51,789 bases of DNA from Alteromonadaceae bacterium (GCA_014872785.1 WKFJ01000047.1:1-51789); one strand, 5' to 3'. Shown: positions 34,648-44,378, counted from the stretch's first letter. Numbers and translations: made by a program. Notes: generated from the sequence alone by a model not told the origin.

Positions 34648-34760
34648 ATTTTTTCCTGCGTGCACCCAATAGACTCAATTAACACTGATTAGGCTGCACA
34701 TTACAGCAAGAAAACGACGATGGTTGGATAGAGCTTTTGCTCCAGAGAGACGGATAATCT

Positions 34761-35594
34761 TCAAATAGCGATATCGAATCGATTTTTCAGCTTACTCATG
34801 TAAGTACGACTACAGGCTACTTTCTCACCAGAGTTGAGCGACATGATGTAGTCACCTCGCCCTTTGGGTTCAAGCTCTTTAACCTCACCTAAGTTCACGA
34901 TAGTGGAGCGATGCACGCGTTGAAAGCTTTTAGGATTGAGCATGCTTTCAATGTTAGAGATAGACTCACGCTTGAGATAAGTTTCGCCATCACAAACCAA
35001 TTCAATGTAGTCACCCGCCGCTTTAATCACGGAAATTTTTGCGATGGGAAGTAAACTGATCTTATTCAATTTTTCTAGCGCAATAAACTCTGGGTAACTG
35101 GACACATTGCCAATCGAAGCAATAGCCTCAGCAGCTTTTTGCTCTTCGGCACCAGACTCAAAACTCAGCCCACGTTTCAGCGACAAATAAAAACCACACC
35201 AGACTAATATTACGAGAGAGAAATTTAGGGAGCCGCCCAAGATAAAAGTCGTCACCGTTGTGCCGTATTCGGTTTTGATATCCAATTCAAATAGCATTTT
35301 TTGATGCAGATTCACTAACACTGAGCAAAGTGTGCCCAAAGCATAGGCAAAAGCCAGTAGGGTCGGGACGATAACACCGCGGTTTGTCATCGATATCCGA
35401 TCCCAAATAAGCAAAAAACAAAGTGAGAAAAATACCCCCAAAAGGGCATAGGTAACATTGCGATGTAGAGCAAGTTCAAATGACATGCCTTGGCTGACCC
35501 CAGACACTAAAAGGAGCAAACAAGCGGCCAACCAAAACACCAAATGAAACTGCCAGAATTTACTGGGCAAAGAGCGCAACGTAACGAGAAACAT
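34761..35594 (-). CDS. Membrane-bound LytTR transcriptional regulator
   Basis: A 277-residue protein with four N-terminal membrane helices (about residues 14-35, 45-65, 75-95 and 120-145) and a C-terminal LytTR DNA-binding domain (about 175-275). The LytTR part shows KISVIKAAGDYIELVCDGETYL, RESISNIESML, FQRVHRSTIVNL and SRTYMSKLK. There is no receiver domain, so a membrane signal is probably sensed directly rather than by phosphorylation. Upstream of and co-directional with the permease, which it might regulate. Confidence 0.85.
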   Translation of the reverse strand: MFLVTLRSLPSKFWQFHLVFWLAACLLLLVSGVSQGMSFELALHRNVTYALLGVFFSLCFLLIWDRISMTNRGVIVPTLLAFAYALGTLCSVLVNLHQKMLFELDIKTEYGTTVTTFILGGSLNFSLVILVWCGFYLSLKRGLSFESGAEEQKAAEAIASIGNVSSYPEFIALEKLNKISLLPIAKISVIKAAGDYIELVCDGETYLKRESISNIESMLNPKSFQRVHRSTIVNLGEVKELEPKGRGDYIMSLNSGEKVACSRTYMSKLKNRFDIAI

Positions 35595-35850
35595 TATGAC
35601 TAAGACAACATACTGAGTTAATTAAGACTATCACATCACGTGGGCTCAACATTAAAGAAACAAAGTCTGAAACAATTATCTTCTCAATAAAAGGACACTA
35701 CATCACCAATCATTTCGTTTGACTTGCGAATAGTGAATCATTAAAAGCATAAAAATATATGGGAATAAATTGAGCGTTTTAACCGTATCGTTCATATACT
35801 TAAAAAGTAACTGCTTAAATGATAAGCAGAATTGCAAAACACACACAAGC

Positions 35851-36978
35851 ATGAACAAACACAATATCGAAGCTCTTGATACCACCATTGCGGTGCAAAA
35901 ACTGTCGCTGCTATACAAGCAATCTCGTGCCTCAGCGGCGATGAATGTGCTATTAGCGGGTTTACTTCTCGGTATCTTGTACGGGCAACTCACTCCTTGG
36001 GTTATGTTCAGCTGGTTTGCCTGTATGTTTCTAGTTGCCATATCCCGTGTTGTGGTGAGTATTCTCTTTTTTAAGCGGCAATCAGCCTCTCGTAACTTAA
36101 AAAATTGGCAGCATTTCTACTTCAGCACCCTCATTCTTATTGCAATTATTTGGGGATTTGGCACAACAATTATGTTGTTTCAGCTGTCTCAGCTTTATCA
36201 AGTGGTCATTTACTTCTTTCTAATGGGAATGGGAGGCGGCTTTTTGGTGGCGCACTCCGTTTATCGTTTTCACATATTAACTTTTATGCCGCTATTGTTA
36301 TTGCCCGCCATTGCATTTGCCTTTGTGGAAGGGGATTTTGTTTTACGTCTACTAGGTCTCACCACCTTTTTATTTATGCTTGCAGGCATGAACGCAACGC
36401 AAATTCTAACCAAAATGCTGCACCAGAATTTTCTACTGACTCAAGAGTTGAATGAGGCGAGACTTGCAGCTGAGAGGATGGCAAACGTCGATGCCTTGAC
36501 TGGCTTGCACAACAGACGCGCCTTCATGACCTTTGCCGAACAACAAATTAATCTTTGTGAACGACTAAACAAACCTGTCACTCTTTTACTCATGGATGTC
36601 GACAACTTTAAGTCCATCAACGACACCTACGGCCATGAGGTAGGAGATAAAGCCCTTGTTTTTCTCGCAAACATCATGAGAGACAATCAGCGCGAATCGG
36701 ATGTAACCGCCAGATTGGGCGGCGAGGAATTCGTAGTATTGCTCGCCAATACAGACATGCAAGACTCTTATCACTATGCCGAGAGGCTCAGGAAAGACAT
36801 AAGCAGTCGAGCTCTTCAATTAGAAGATGTTAGCTTAACGCTTACCGCTAGCATTGGCATTGCGTCAAATATTTACAACGTCGACAGACTAATAGACTGC
36901 GCAGACAAAGCCATGTATCGAGCCAAAAATCAGGGGAAAAATCAGGTTATTTACTTCGACGAGAAAGTGTCAGCTTAA
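35851..36978 (+). CDS. Membrane-bound diguanylate cyclase (GGDEF)
   Basis: A 375-residue protein with about six N-terminal membrane helices (residues 30-190), a short coiled stretch, and a GGDEF domain. The active site reads GGEEF (290-294), an allowed active variant. The inhibitory I-site RxxD (RESD, 281-284) lies five residues before it, and DALTGLHNRR and DVDNFKSINDTYGHEVGD are intact. It should make cyclic di-GMP in response to an unknown membrane signal. The ATG at 35851 is preferred; the longer frame begins only at TTG 35770. Its 3' end overlaps the convergent permease gene by 9 bases. Confidence 0.88.
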   Translation: MNKHNIEALDTTIAVQKLSLLYKQSRASAAMNVLLAGLLLGILYGQLTPWVMFSWFACMFLVAISRVVVSILFFKRQSASRNLKNWQHFYFSTLILIAIIWGFGTTIMLFQLSQLYQVVIYFFLMGMGGGFLVAHSVYRFHILTFMPLLLLPAIAFAFVEGDFVLRLLGLTTFLFMLAGMNATQILTKMLHQNFLLTQELNEARLAAERMANVDALTGLHNRRAFMTFAEQQINLCERLNKPVTLLLMDVDNFKSINDTYGHEVGDKALVFLANIMRDNQRESDVTARLGGEEFVVLLANTDMQDSYHYAERLRKDISSRALQLEDVSLTLTASIGIASNIYNVDRLIDCADKAMYRAKNQGKNQVIYFDEKVSA

Positions 36979-38208
36979 ACCAAATTTGGGTAACCAGCCT
37001 AACATGGATGACACTTTTAACCCCAGAATCAATAATCCAAATGTAATTGATATCACTATCAGCGCCATCGCGTTATCGAGTAATCCATCCCTCACGAGCG
37101 CTAGCCCCATTAACCCGGGCAAAATAAAGAAACTAAATGCCACGAATAATCCGGCAAAACCAATCGCCGTCACAAAGCCATAAGGGAAGAAAAAGCTGCC
37201 CAAGGTAGGCAAAACAAAACAGAACAACACCGCAATCAATTTTTGGCGTTTGGAGTCATCGAGTTTGAGTCGGTCTTGCATAAAATGCACAAGTCCCAAA
37301 CTCACACTTAAAAATGAGGTCATAATAGCGAAGTGGGAAAACAAGGTAAGCCAGCGTTGCACTGAAGCATTAACACCCACCGACACTAGCCCATTAACAA
37401 GCTCTGCAATGTTACTGCCACTTTGAATGACACTGACAAACCCTTCACGACCAATGCTACCCAAGGTGACAACTAACCAAATCAGATACACCACAAGTGC
37501 CAAAAGAGTCCCGCCCAGCAGACTCTTGAACACATGTGTCTGGGCATTGGGATAATGTCTAACTAAGGTAGGAACCAACCCGGCACAGGCAAATGCAGTC
37601 ACAAAAACCGGAAACACACCCGGGATATAAGGAAGCGTAACATCTGGCACATTAAACAGAGCGCTATCAACCGCTGGTAAAATACCTAACACCGCTAAAA
37701 CAAAGCTTACCGTCATTGCTATCAAGAATACTAGGCTTACCTGACTGACCCTTGATGTACCCAACCAAACGATAAAAGCAATAAACGAGGAAAATAACAG
37801 GCTTAACCATGATTTGTTCTGACCGCCAAATTCGATTGCGAACAGTTGCAATGTGTAGCCAATAATACTGGCTCCTGCTGTAATGTAGGCATACATCAGG
37901 ATCATCATGATAAAAACGATACTGATGTTGTTTAACCACGCCCATTTTTTCCCAGCGGTATGACTTACCAGCGAGTCAAAACTGCTCGTTGAATCAATGG
38001 CGCTAGTTTCAGAAGCGACTAATGCCAAGTTAACCTTGGCCAGTAGGCTTGAGGCTAAATAGGTAAGAGCCCAGACCGATAATAACGCCAAACTTGACCA
38101 CAACAACCAAGCTCCAGCCGACACCATTGGCAAAGCAAACATGCCGGCACCTATGGCACCACCAGCCACCAGAAGCACACCGTGCCATAGAGGTTTATTA
38201 GCACCCAT
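36970..38208 (-). CDS. Aromatic amino acid permease, HAAAP family
   Basis: A 412-residue permease with 11 predicted membrane helices, of the hydroxy/aromatic amino acid family (TyrP, Mtr, TnaB). The start has the typical VLLVAGGAIGAGMFALPMVSAGAW, and FACAGLVPTLVRHYPN appears in the middle. It probably imports tyrosine or tryptophan with protons. Its ATG overlaps the stop of the NTF2-like gene (TAATG), so the two are translationally coupled. With the TonB receptor upstream, it suggests a path from outer to inner membrane for the same or a related substrate. Confidence 0.85.
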   Translation of the reverse strand: MGANKPLWHGVLLVAGGAIGAGMFALPMVSAGAWLLWSSLALLSVWALTYLASSLLAKVNLALVASETSAIDSTSSFDSLVSHTAGKKWAWLNNISIVFIMMILMYAYITAGASIIGYTLQLFAIEFGGQNKSWLSLLFSSFIAFIVWLGTSRVSQVSLVFLIAMTVSFVLAVLGILPAVDSALFNVPDVTLPYIPGVFPVFVTAFACAGLVPTLVRHYPNAQTHVFKSLLGGTLLALVVYLIWLVVTLGSIGREGFVSVIQSGSNIAELVNGLVSVGVNASVQRWLTLFSHFAIMTSFLSVSLGLVHFMQDRLKLDDSKRQKLIAVLFCFVLPTLGSFFFPYGFVTAIGFAGLFVAFSFFILPGLMGLALVRDGLLDNAMALIVISITFGLLILGLKVSSMLGWLPKFGLS

Positions 38209-38669
38209 TACTTGGCGTCTTCGGGTACGTTACAAGGTGCTTTTTGAAAGGTGTCGACTAAATAAATAATTTTCCAGCCGTCTTCAAATTGATAGAGTTG
38301 GAATGAATTGACTCCGCAATGACTGAGCTTATCGTCGAGATAGAAAGCGAACTGCGTCCAAACTGATGCCAGTTTATCGTTCACCTGAATTTCTACATCC
38401 CAAATCTTTTCATCCCAAATTTGATCGGTTGCTTTTGCCACGGCTTGGGCGAATTGTTCTGGAGAGCCTCCGGTTTTGAACTTGGCATGAGCGCGGTGAA
38501 AAACGGCTTCCGGGAAAAACGCATTGCGTACCTTATCGCCATCACTCTCACGCATTCCATCAAACAACTGATAAATAGGGAACATAATATCTTCATGAGC
38601 AGTTGAGGCTCGTGTTACTGAAGATGGAAGCAACAAAAAGCAGCAGAGTATAGTCAAAAGGGATTTCAT
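38208..38669 (-). CDS. Exported NTF2-like (lumazine-binding type) protein
   Basis: A 153-residue protein. The start at 38669 gives signal peptide MKSLLTILCCFLLLPSSVTRAS; an upstream frame to 38735 overlaps the TonB receptor gene. The mature part resembles small NTF2/SnoaL-fold 'putative lumazine-binding' proteins (YQLFDGMRESDGDKVRNAFF, then QVNDKLASVWTQFAFYLDD and GWKIIYLVDTFQ). Such proteins bind small ligands or serve as cofactors of neighbouring enzymes. It lies between the TonB receptor and the permease, and is coupled to the latter. Confidence 0.72.
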   Translation of the reverse strand: MKSLLTILCCFLLLPSSVTRASTAHEDIMFPIYQLFDGMRESDGDKVRNAFFPEAVFHRAHAKFKTGGSPEQFAQAVAKATDQIWDEKIWDVEIQVNDKLASVWTQFAFYLDDKLSHCGVNSFQLYQFEDGWKIIYLVDTFQKAPCNVPEDAK

Positions 38670-38722
38670 TATTATTCTTAGACTCAAGTGACTAGGCAGT
38701 ATGTTGTATGACGGTAATCTAG

Positions 38723-40810
38723 TCAGAAGGACCAATCAAGACCAACGGATAAAATTCTACCTCTTGCGGGCAGACCAAACTGGAGCAAATCGTTTGCAGC
38801 ATCATAGGTTCGATAGCTTTCATCAAACACATTTTCCGCCAGAACATAAGTATCGAGTTTGTCGTTCACACTGTAGTTAAGTTTGAAATTGAACCGCCAG
38901 AAATCATCGAGGTGTATGTCTTCCATAAAGTTTATGCCATCTGCAATTCGGGAACGCACCTCAGAGTGATAAAAGCCGTTGAGGTTAATATTCCATCGTT
39001 GTAGCGAATAATTAAGTGCTATTGACGCTAAATTCTCAGATAACCCCACCTCTGAATAATCAAAAAAGTGAGTGAAATTGCCTCTAATAATCAGGTGCTC
39101 AATCGGGTTATAAGCATATTCAACTTCAAGACTTTGCAGGTCGTGATTGCTAACATTTTGGGGTGTAAAAGGCGTTACCCCTTGCTGAAACTCCTCATCT
39201 AATGGCACCAATTGAATTTGCTGGGTTATCTTGCTTTTACTCCAGGTAATTTCTACCTGACTACTCTCCATCTTATGCTGCAAAACCAAATCTAAGGTCT
39301 GTATCTCTTCCGGCTGTACTTGGGGGTTACCCACAAAGTTAGACGCGATCAGCGCTCTTGTTTCTGAAAATGTTGGTGCACGAAAAGCGTCACCGTAAAT
39401 CACTTTGAATTGAGTTTCAGGTGCAATGGCATACACCAATGCGCCACGCAACGAAAAATGCGCGCCAAAATCTTCGTAATTGTCATAACGTGCACCTAAG
39501 GTAATCTTGGCAGACTCATTGTATTGCCACTCATCTTGCAACCAAAGATTCCAAATATTGCGATGGGAATCAGGTAGAAAGTCGGCTAACTCACCGCGAA
39601 ACCAAAACCCACGCGTAATACCATCACCAGGCACTATGATAGTGCCTTGACTAGATTCCATTAGCTCACCATCCCAATTGCCGTGAAAGGGGTTTCTGTC
39701 GACGTGTTCATGGCGCACTTCAAAACCAAAAGACAGAAGGTGATCATCGTCAACGTTGATTTCCCCATCACCTCCCAGTTGGTAGTAGGCCCACCGCAGG
39801 TAATTACCACCTATGGGTTCGTCATTACTTCCGTCTGTCCACCACACGATAGGTGCAAGCTCGATTGGCAGTAGCTGCAGAAACAACTCCTTGGTGCTAT
39901 TCATAAAGTCTGCATACAAGTCCAACTGCCAAGTGTCATAACTCAAGCCTCGATAACCTATTCTCCAGTTGTGATCCGTCACTAGATTGCGATTCACGCC
40001 ATTGCCTTGATTACTGCCCTCGACAAAGTTTTCTCGCTGCGAACGAGAATAATAACCATCTATGTAGAAGTTATTGAGTGCCACATTTATGCCCAGCGTC
40101 TCTCGCCATTGTGGGTCGTCGGTGGGCTTTAAGGTGCCAATAAAATTGAAAAATGGAGCATAGTTTTCGCCGGCGTCGGATACTTTATGGGCAAAAACGC
40201 TGGCACTTAACGTTTGTCCGAATACATTCAATTCATCGCTCAATTGTAACGACAACTCACGAGTGTCTAATTCGCCGACACGCAAGTTAACCTGTCTTTC
40301 CTGGGTCTGGGTGATTACATTGATGACCCCGTTAAAGGCATTCGCGCCATACAGGGTGGAGCCTGGACCTCGTATGATTTCGATTTGTTTGACCCAGTCT
40401 AGATTGTTTACCTTATTAAAAAAACCGCCGCCTTCCACTGGACTGTTAAGGCGTCGCCCATCCAGCAGAAGCAGCACAGATGGCGCAGAGTTTTGATCGG
40501 TTCGCCGACCTCTAAATGAAGGTGTATCGGCCACTCCTGTCGACTGGCTCCTAGACACTTGCACGCCAGGCACGTAATTGAGTAACTCTTCCAAAGAACG
40601 TACTCCCATACGCTTGAGGTCTTCTCTGGTAAAAACAGATACGCTTGAAGGCGCCGCAAACACGGTATTTGTTGATCGCGAAGCGATATTGATTTCCAAC
40701 CCTCGTAACTCATCTAGTGTCAGTTCCAACAACGGCTCGTTCACCTGAGATGCCGAAGCAGCAGGTAGGTAAGCAGCAAAAATGAGTGTTGGAAGATAGT
40801 TACGTTGCAT
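38723..40810 (-). CDS. TonB-dependent outer membrane receptor
   Basis: A 695-residue receptor. A signal peptide (about residues 1-20) is followed by a TonB-box-like region, then the plug: VFTREDLKRMGVRSLEELLN, VPGVQVSRS, VLLLLDGRRLNSP and VKQIEIIRGPGSTLYGANAFNGVINV. The beta-barrel ends in the aromatic C-terminus VGLDWSF, typical for outer membrane insertion. The plug resembles catecholate and cobalamin-type receptors, but the ligand is open. It heads the receptor-NTF2-permease set, 53 bp before the NTF2 gene. The two-component genes upstream, 126 bp away, may control it. Confidence 0.92.
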   Translation of the reverse strand: MQRNYLPTLIFAAYLPAASASQVNEPLLELTLDELRGLEINIASRSTNTVFAAPSSVSVFTREDLKRMGVRSLEELLNYVPGVQVSRSQSTGVADTPSFRGRRTDQNSAPSVLLLLDGRRLNSPVEGGGFFNKVNNLDWVKQIEIIRGPGSTLYGANAFNGVINVITQTQERQVNLRVGELDTRELSLQLSDELNVFGQTLSASVFAHKVSDAGENYAPFFNFIGTLKPTDDPQWRETLGINVALNNFYIDGYYSRSQRENFVEGSNQGNGVNRNLVTDHNWRIGYRGLSYDTWQLDLYADFMNSTKELFLQLLPIELAPIVWWTDGSNDEPIGGNYLRWAYYQLGGDGEINVDDDHLLSFGFEVRHEHVDRNPFHGNWDGELMESSQGTIIVPGDGITRGFWFRGELADFLPDSHRNIWNLWLQDEWQYNESAKITLGARYDNYEDFGAHFSLRGALVYAIAPETQFKVIYGDAFRAPTFSETRALIASNFVGNPQVQPEEIQTLDLVLQHKMESSQVEITWSKSKITQQIQLVPLDEEFQQGVTPFTPQNVSNHDLQSLEVEYAYNPIEHLIIRGNFTHFFDYSEVGLSENLASIALNYSLQRWNINLNGFYHSEVRSRIADGINFMEDIHLDDFWRFNFKLNYSVNDKLDTYVLAENVFDESYRTYDAANDLLQFGLPARGRILSVGLDWSF

Positions 40811-40936
40811 CGTCTGAATAAGTTAATCCCTTAATTCAGAGTCTAGTGCAGTTTTCTAGATAACGCTCAAATTAGCAGATATATTTTACATAGTTAATGC
40901 ATTATTAGATGTACGGGTTTTAGAGCCATGAGGGTA

Positions 40937-41311
40937 TCAGACGAGGTGTGCAGTTACTCGGTCTATAACGTCTTTGAGACGAAATGGTTTATTGATGTAA
41001 TCCACTCCTCCCACTTCGGCACCTCTGTCTCTATCAACAGAATCGACACTACCAGAAATAAAGATTACAGGTACAGACGCCGTTGCCGGGAAACTTTTGA
41101 GTTCTTGGCAAACCGTGAATCCGTCCATTTCAGGCATTCGGACATCGAGCAGTACAAGGTCAGGGGGACTCGCCTTAGCAGATTGGAGTGCCATCTTGGG
41201 AGAGGTGGTCGCCCGGGTTTGAATACCCTGAGTTTCCAAAATCTCGGACAAGATACGGACGTTTTCTTCGATGTCGTCCACTATCAACACATTGCAATCA
41301 CTTAAACTCAT
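40937..41311 (-). CDS. Stand-alone response regulator receiver
   Basis: A 124-residue single receiver domain with no output domain. The acidic pocket is VDD (11-13), the phosphoacceptor Asp is in LLDVRMPEMDG (about residue 56), the switch Ser/Thr in FISGS, and the conserved Lys in YINKPF. It begins 28 bp after the hybrid kinase and is surely its partner or phosphorelay element. Output would pass through protein contacts rather than DNA binding. Confidence 0.88.
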   Translation of the reverse strand: MSLSDCNVLIVDDIEENVRILSEILETQGIQTRATTSPKMALQSAKASPPDLVLLDVRMPEMDGFTVCQELKSFPATASVPVIFISGSVDSVDRDRGAEVGGVDYINKPFRLKDVIDRVTAHLV

Positions 41312-41339
41312 TTATCAGCCCGAAACCCACCTAGTGTAA

Positions 41340-43898
41340 TCAATTATCCGCCACCTGGTTGATAATGTCCAATAACGACTCAAATTCAAATCGTTCCGCT
41401 AAACCGGCAATTTGTTTGGCCAGTATTGCATCGGTTTTCGCAATTTTTTTGCTGACTTCGACGACTTTTTGTTTGCTTAATTGCAATGCGGCGTTGGCTA
41501 GTTCTGTTCGTAGTTCCTTACCTACTTTTGCCATTTGAGCAGGATCTACAGTGGTTAGAGCCGGGCTTTCTGTCTCTTCTTCAAGCGCATCTGAATCATA
41601 CTCATACTCCAGATTCAGCAATCTTTGCATGACCGAAAAGACAACGCCGAGTTTGAACGGTTTAGAGACGAACTCATCAAACCCTACCGCCAGCACTTCC
41701 TGTTTTTCTTCTTCCATTGCAGCCGCTGAAAGCGCTACTATTTTTACGTCTTCGCCATTTGGTAACTTCCGTATTGCCTTAGTGGCTTCAATTCCATCCA
41801 TAACCGGCATATGTCTGTCCATCCAAATAAAGTCCGGCTGCCAGGTTTGGAATGCCTCTACGGCGAGTTTACCGTTTTGAGCGATATGCGTTTCAATCCC
41901 CGTATCGGTTAGCAGCTTATCGAGTAATGCAGCGCTGCGGGCTTTATCTTCCACAATCATCACTTTCAAAGGTAGTGAACGACCTTTGATGGCGATCACT
42001 CGGCCTTTATCTTTTTCTTGTTCCTCTTGCGGCAACTCACCTAAGATAACCGGTAGCTTAACCTTGAAACTTGTCCCCCGTCCGACTTCACTTTCCAGTG
42101 AAATTTCGCCGTCCATTGCTTCGACGAATGTTTTGGTTATCGCCATACCAAGGCCAGTCCCTTGCTGTCCGGTGTTGGCTATACGGCTGCTTTCTACTTG
42201 TTCAAATGGTTTAAAAATAGTTTCCTGCAATTGAGCAGGAATTCCAATGCCCGTATCACACACTTGGAACTGCAATGTTGTTAAAGCGGCATCAGCATCA
42301 TAATTTGCATCAACCGATAATGAGACTTCGCCTTTTTCGGTGAACTTGACTGCATTACCGATTAAGTTGATAAGGATCTGTCGCATCTTACTCATATCAG
42401 CAATAACCGCCACGGGCAGTTCTGACGCTTTTGTCAGTGATAATCCAAGCCCTTTAGCGTCCGCCCTGACCTTCATCAGCTCAATTACGTCCTGCAACAA
42501 TTCATTCAGGTTAAATGTCTCTTCCTTGATAACGATGACACCAGCTTCAATTTTGGACATATCCAATACGTCATTTATCAATGACAACAGGTGTTCGCCT
42601 GAACGGTTGATGGTGCGTAAGTCCTGCTTTAACCGTTCCGGTGACGGATTGCTCACTTCTAACAGTTGTGCATAGCCCAAAATTGCATTTAGCGGTGTAC
42701 GCAGTTCATGGCTCATGTGCGACAAGAAGTTAGATTTAGACAAACTGGCAAGCTCTGACTTCATCTTCGCCTTTTCTAATTCTTCTTTAGTAGACTCTAG
42801 TTTCTGTAAAGCAACCTGCTTGGCCTTATTTTGCCTTAAAACGAAAAACGACATGATGCCAAATGCAATAATGGCAATGATCGCTGTAAAGAGTATTAGG
42901 CGTTGAGTTAGGATAGTTTGCTCTTGCACCAAAAGTGCGCTGGCCTTTTCGGCAATATCTTTGTCTTGTGCCGCAATGGTCTCTGAGCGACTGTCAATTA
43001 GGGCTACCTGTTCAGCCAGTTCCGCTTCTTTGGCAGAGATCGACGCTTGCAATTGCAAGAGCATGTATTGCTGACTTTCAATCTGCTGGTTTTTGCCATC
43101 GATCTGGGTTTGTTGGGAATCCAATTTGTTAGTTTGTTCGCTGAGACTGTTGGAAACACTTTCCAATTCTTGCCGGGCGACGTCCGCTTTTTCCCGTAGC
43201 TCAGCAACCTCTTTGTTCATGTCCTCAATCATTTCGTTGAGGAATTGGGACCAGGCTTGTTCTTCGCTCAAGCGCTTTTCCAATGAACTTCTCTCAGACT
43301 GCATTTCGTCTAGTAGACTCTGCTGTTGTTGCAGAACGCTTAACCCTTCCTGATATAGTTTAGCGACGTCAATTTCACTGCCCCCTAACAGGACTAAACT
43401 AGATGTTGTATCGAGTCCTTGGTTAAGAATGTTAGCTTTGTTTATTTCAAAACCTATTGTGGTATCGGACTTTTGCAGTAAGTTGATCATGACCAATCGC
43501 TGATCGGGCGAACCGTCAGTGACAAGAAGAATAGCTTTGTCATTTATTGCAGTTAGTACAGGCGCAATATTCCCGGAAAATTCTGGAGCGAGGTAAATAA
43601 CATCAAAATCACCGCGTACATCGGCAGCCGTGCGATGTATTGCGGTAACACGCTTATTCTGTACAAGCGTCTGTTGGGACAATGCAGTTAGTCGGTCGGC
43701 AACATCACTATCGTCATCAACAACCAAATAATTAACGGTATTTTTGCCTTCGGCATCCGGCCACCTCACCTGCTCCGCCAATTTGATAAGATAAAGCGCA
43801 ACCAGCGTCTCACGTTCTATATCGCTTTGCGCTTTTGCCAAAGAACTAAATAAGACTGCTATAGCCAGCAACCAGCCACAAATTAGTTTATTTAACAA
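41340..43898 (-). CDS. Hybrid histidine kinase with periplasmic YfiR domain
   Basis: Domains in order (852 residues): signal peptide or anchor; YfiR/DUF4154 domain (about 25-190, LYLIKLAEQVRWPD, then ILLVTDG and SLVLLGGSEIDVAKLY); a long periplasmic coiled coil (about 190-325); membrane helix (about 328-350); HisKA (FLSHMSHELRTPLNAILGYA); HATPase (NLIGNAVKFTEKG, GTGLGMAITK); receiver (IWMDRHMPVMDG, FVSKPFK); and a C-terminal helical tail. TTG at 43898 is preferred: AGGGGA lies just before it and the signal peptide begins there. ATG at 43973 has no ribosome binding site. YfiR normally restrains a diguanylate cyclase; here it is fused to a kinase instead. Confidence 0.88.
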   Translation of the reverse strand: MLNKLICGWLLAIAVLFSSLAKAQSDIERETLVALYLIKLAEQVRWPDAEGKNTVNYLVVDDDSDVADRLTALSQQTLVQNKRVTAIHRTAADVRGDFDVIYLAPEFSGNIAPVLTAINDKAILLVTDGSPDQRLVMINLLQKSDTTIGFEINKANILNQGLDTTSSLVLLGGSEIDVAKLYQEGLSVLQQQQSLLDEMQSERSSLEKRLSEEQAWSQFLNEMIEDMNKEVAELREKADVARQELESVSNSLSEQTNKLDSQQTQIDGKNQQIESQQYMLLQLQASISAKEAELAEQVALIDSRSETIAAQDKDIAEKASALLVQEQTILTQRLILFTAIIAIIAFGIMSFFVLRQNKAKQVALQKLESTKEELEKAKMKSELASLSKSNFLSHMSHELRTPLNAILGYAQLLEVSNPSPERLKQDLRTINRSGEHLLSLINDVLDMSKIEAGVIVIKEETFNLNELLQDVIELMKVRADAKGLGLSLTKASELPVAVIADMSKMRQILINLIGNAVKFTEKGEVSLSVDANYDADAALTTLQFQVCDTGIGIPAQLQETIFKPFEQVESSRIANTGQQGTGLGMAITKTFVEAMDGEISLESEVGRGTSFKVKLPVILGELPQEEQEKDKGRVIAIKGRSLPLKVMIVEDKARSAALLDKLLTDTGIETHIAQNGKLAVEAFQTWQPDFIWMDRHMPVMDGIEATKAIRKLPNGEDVKIVALSAAAMEEEKQEVLAVGFDEFVSKPFKLGVVFSVMQRLLNLEYEYDSDALEEETESPALTTVDPAQMAKVGKELRTELANAALQLSKQKVVEVSKKIAKTDAILAKQIAGLAERFEFESLLDIINQVADN

Positions 43899-44177
43899 CG
43901 TTTCCCCTAAGCCATCTATATGTGATGGCAGCTTAAGCCCAGTATGATCTACATGATTAGCCACTTTAAGCATTCAACACATTAGCTGCCACTACCATTA
44001 ATTGTGGTCGAATGTCACAATTTTTCTAACGCATTCTGCGTAAAAACACTCACAATGCCAAAACTTTTGTGGCTTTAGTCTCATTTTAACAAACTCCCCC
44101 CAATTACAACTAAAGTCTTACTTCAGAAATTTTTGCATCCGGCGATAACAGGATAGTTAAGTAAACTGGAGGCTGTT

Positions 44178-44342
44178 ATGAACAGTTTGCAAAAAAGAAC
44201 CAACGAAAAAAACGAAGAAAAAGCGATTTTTGAGGCATTAAACAGGCAAAATGAGATGCCAAGCCGCTCCGACACTGACGGCGTATTTCTAATGCAATTA
44301 GACGTACCAGAAGCCGTAATGAAAAAACTACGTACATTCTAA
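44178..44342 (+). CDS. Small protein, 54 aa
   Basis: A 54-residue charged protein (start MNSLQKRTNEKNEEKAIFE), likely helical in its first half, ending in LDVPEAVMKKLRTF. It has an excellent ribosome binding site (TGGAGG, six bases before ATG) and a clear terminator right after it, so it is probably a real gene even though short. No transmembrane segment. No family recognised; the size and C-terminal VPEAV..KL pattern could suit a small regulatory or antitoxin-like protein, but no partner is adjacent. Confidence 0.6.
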   Translation: MNSLQKRTNEKNEEKAIFEALNRQNEMPSRSDTDGVFLMQLDVPEAVMKKLRTF

Positions 44343-44353
44343 ATATTGCTTAT

Positions 44354-44378
44354 AAAGGACTCTGATGAGGCCTTTTTA
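44354..44378 (+). terminator. Rho-independent terminator of the 54-aa gene
   Basis: AAAGG-A-CTC (44354-44362) pairs with GAG-G-CCTTT (44367-44375), with one mismatch and a TGAT loop, followed by TTAGTTTTATT. It starts 11 bases past the stop codon. Confidence 0.7.

Noticed and set aside
35770..35850. Longer diguanylate cyclase start at TTG 35770
   Set aside because: The added residues look like random translation, and the ATG at 35851 gives a normal family N-terminus.
40928..41305. 125-codon plus-strand ORF opposite the response regulator
   Set aside because: Fully antisense to a clear receiver domain; no motif of its own.
43899..43973. N-terminal extension of the hybrid kinase to ATG 43973
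   Set aside because: No ribosome binding site, and 25 hydrophilic residues would precede the signal peptide; the TTG at 43898 with AGGGGA fits better, though not proven.
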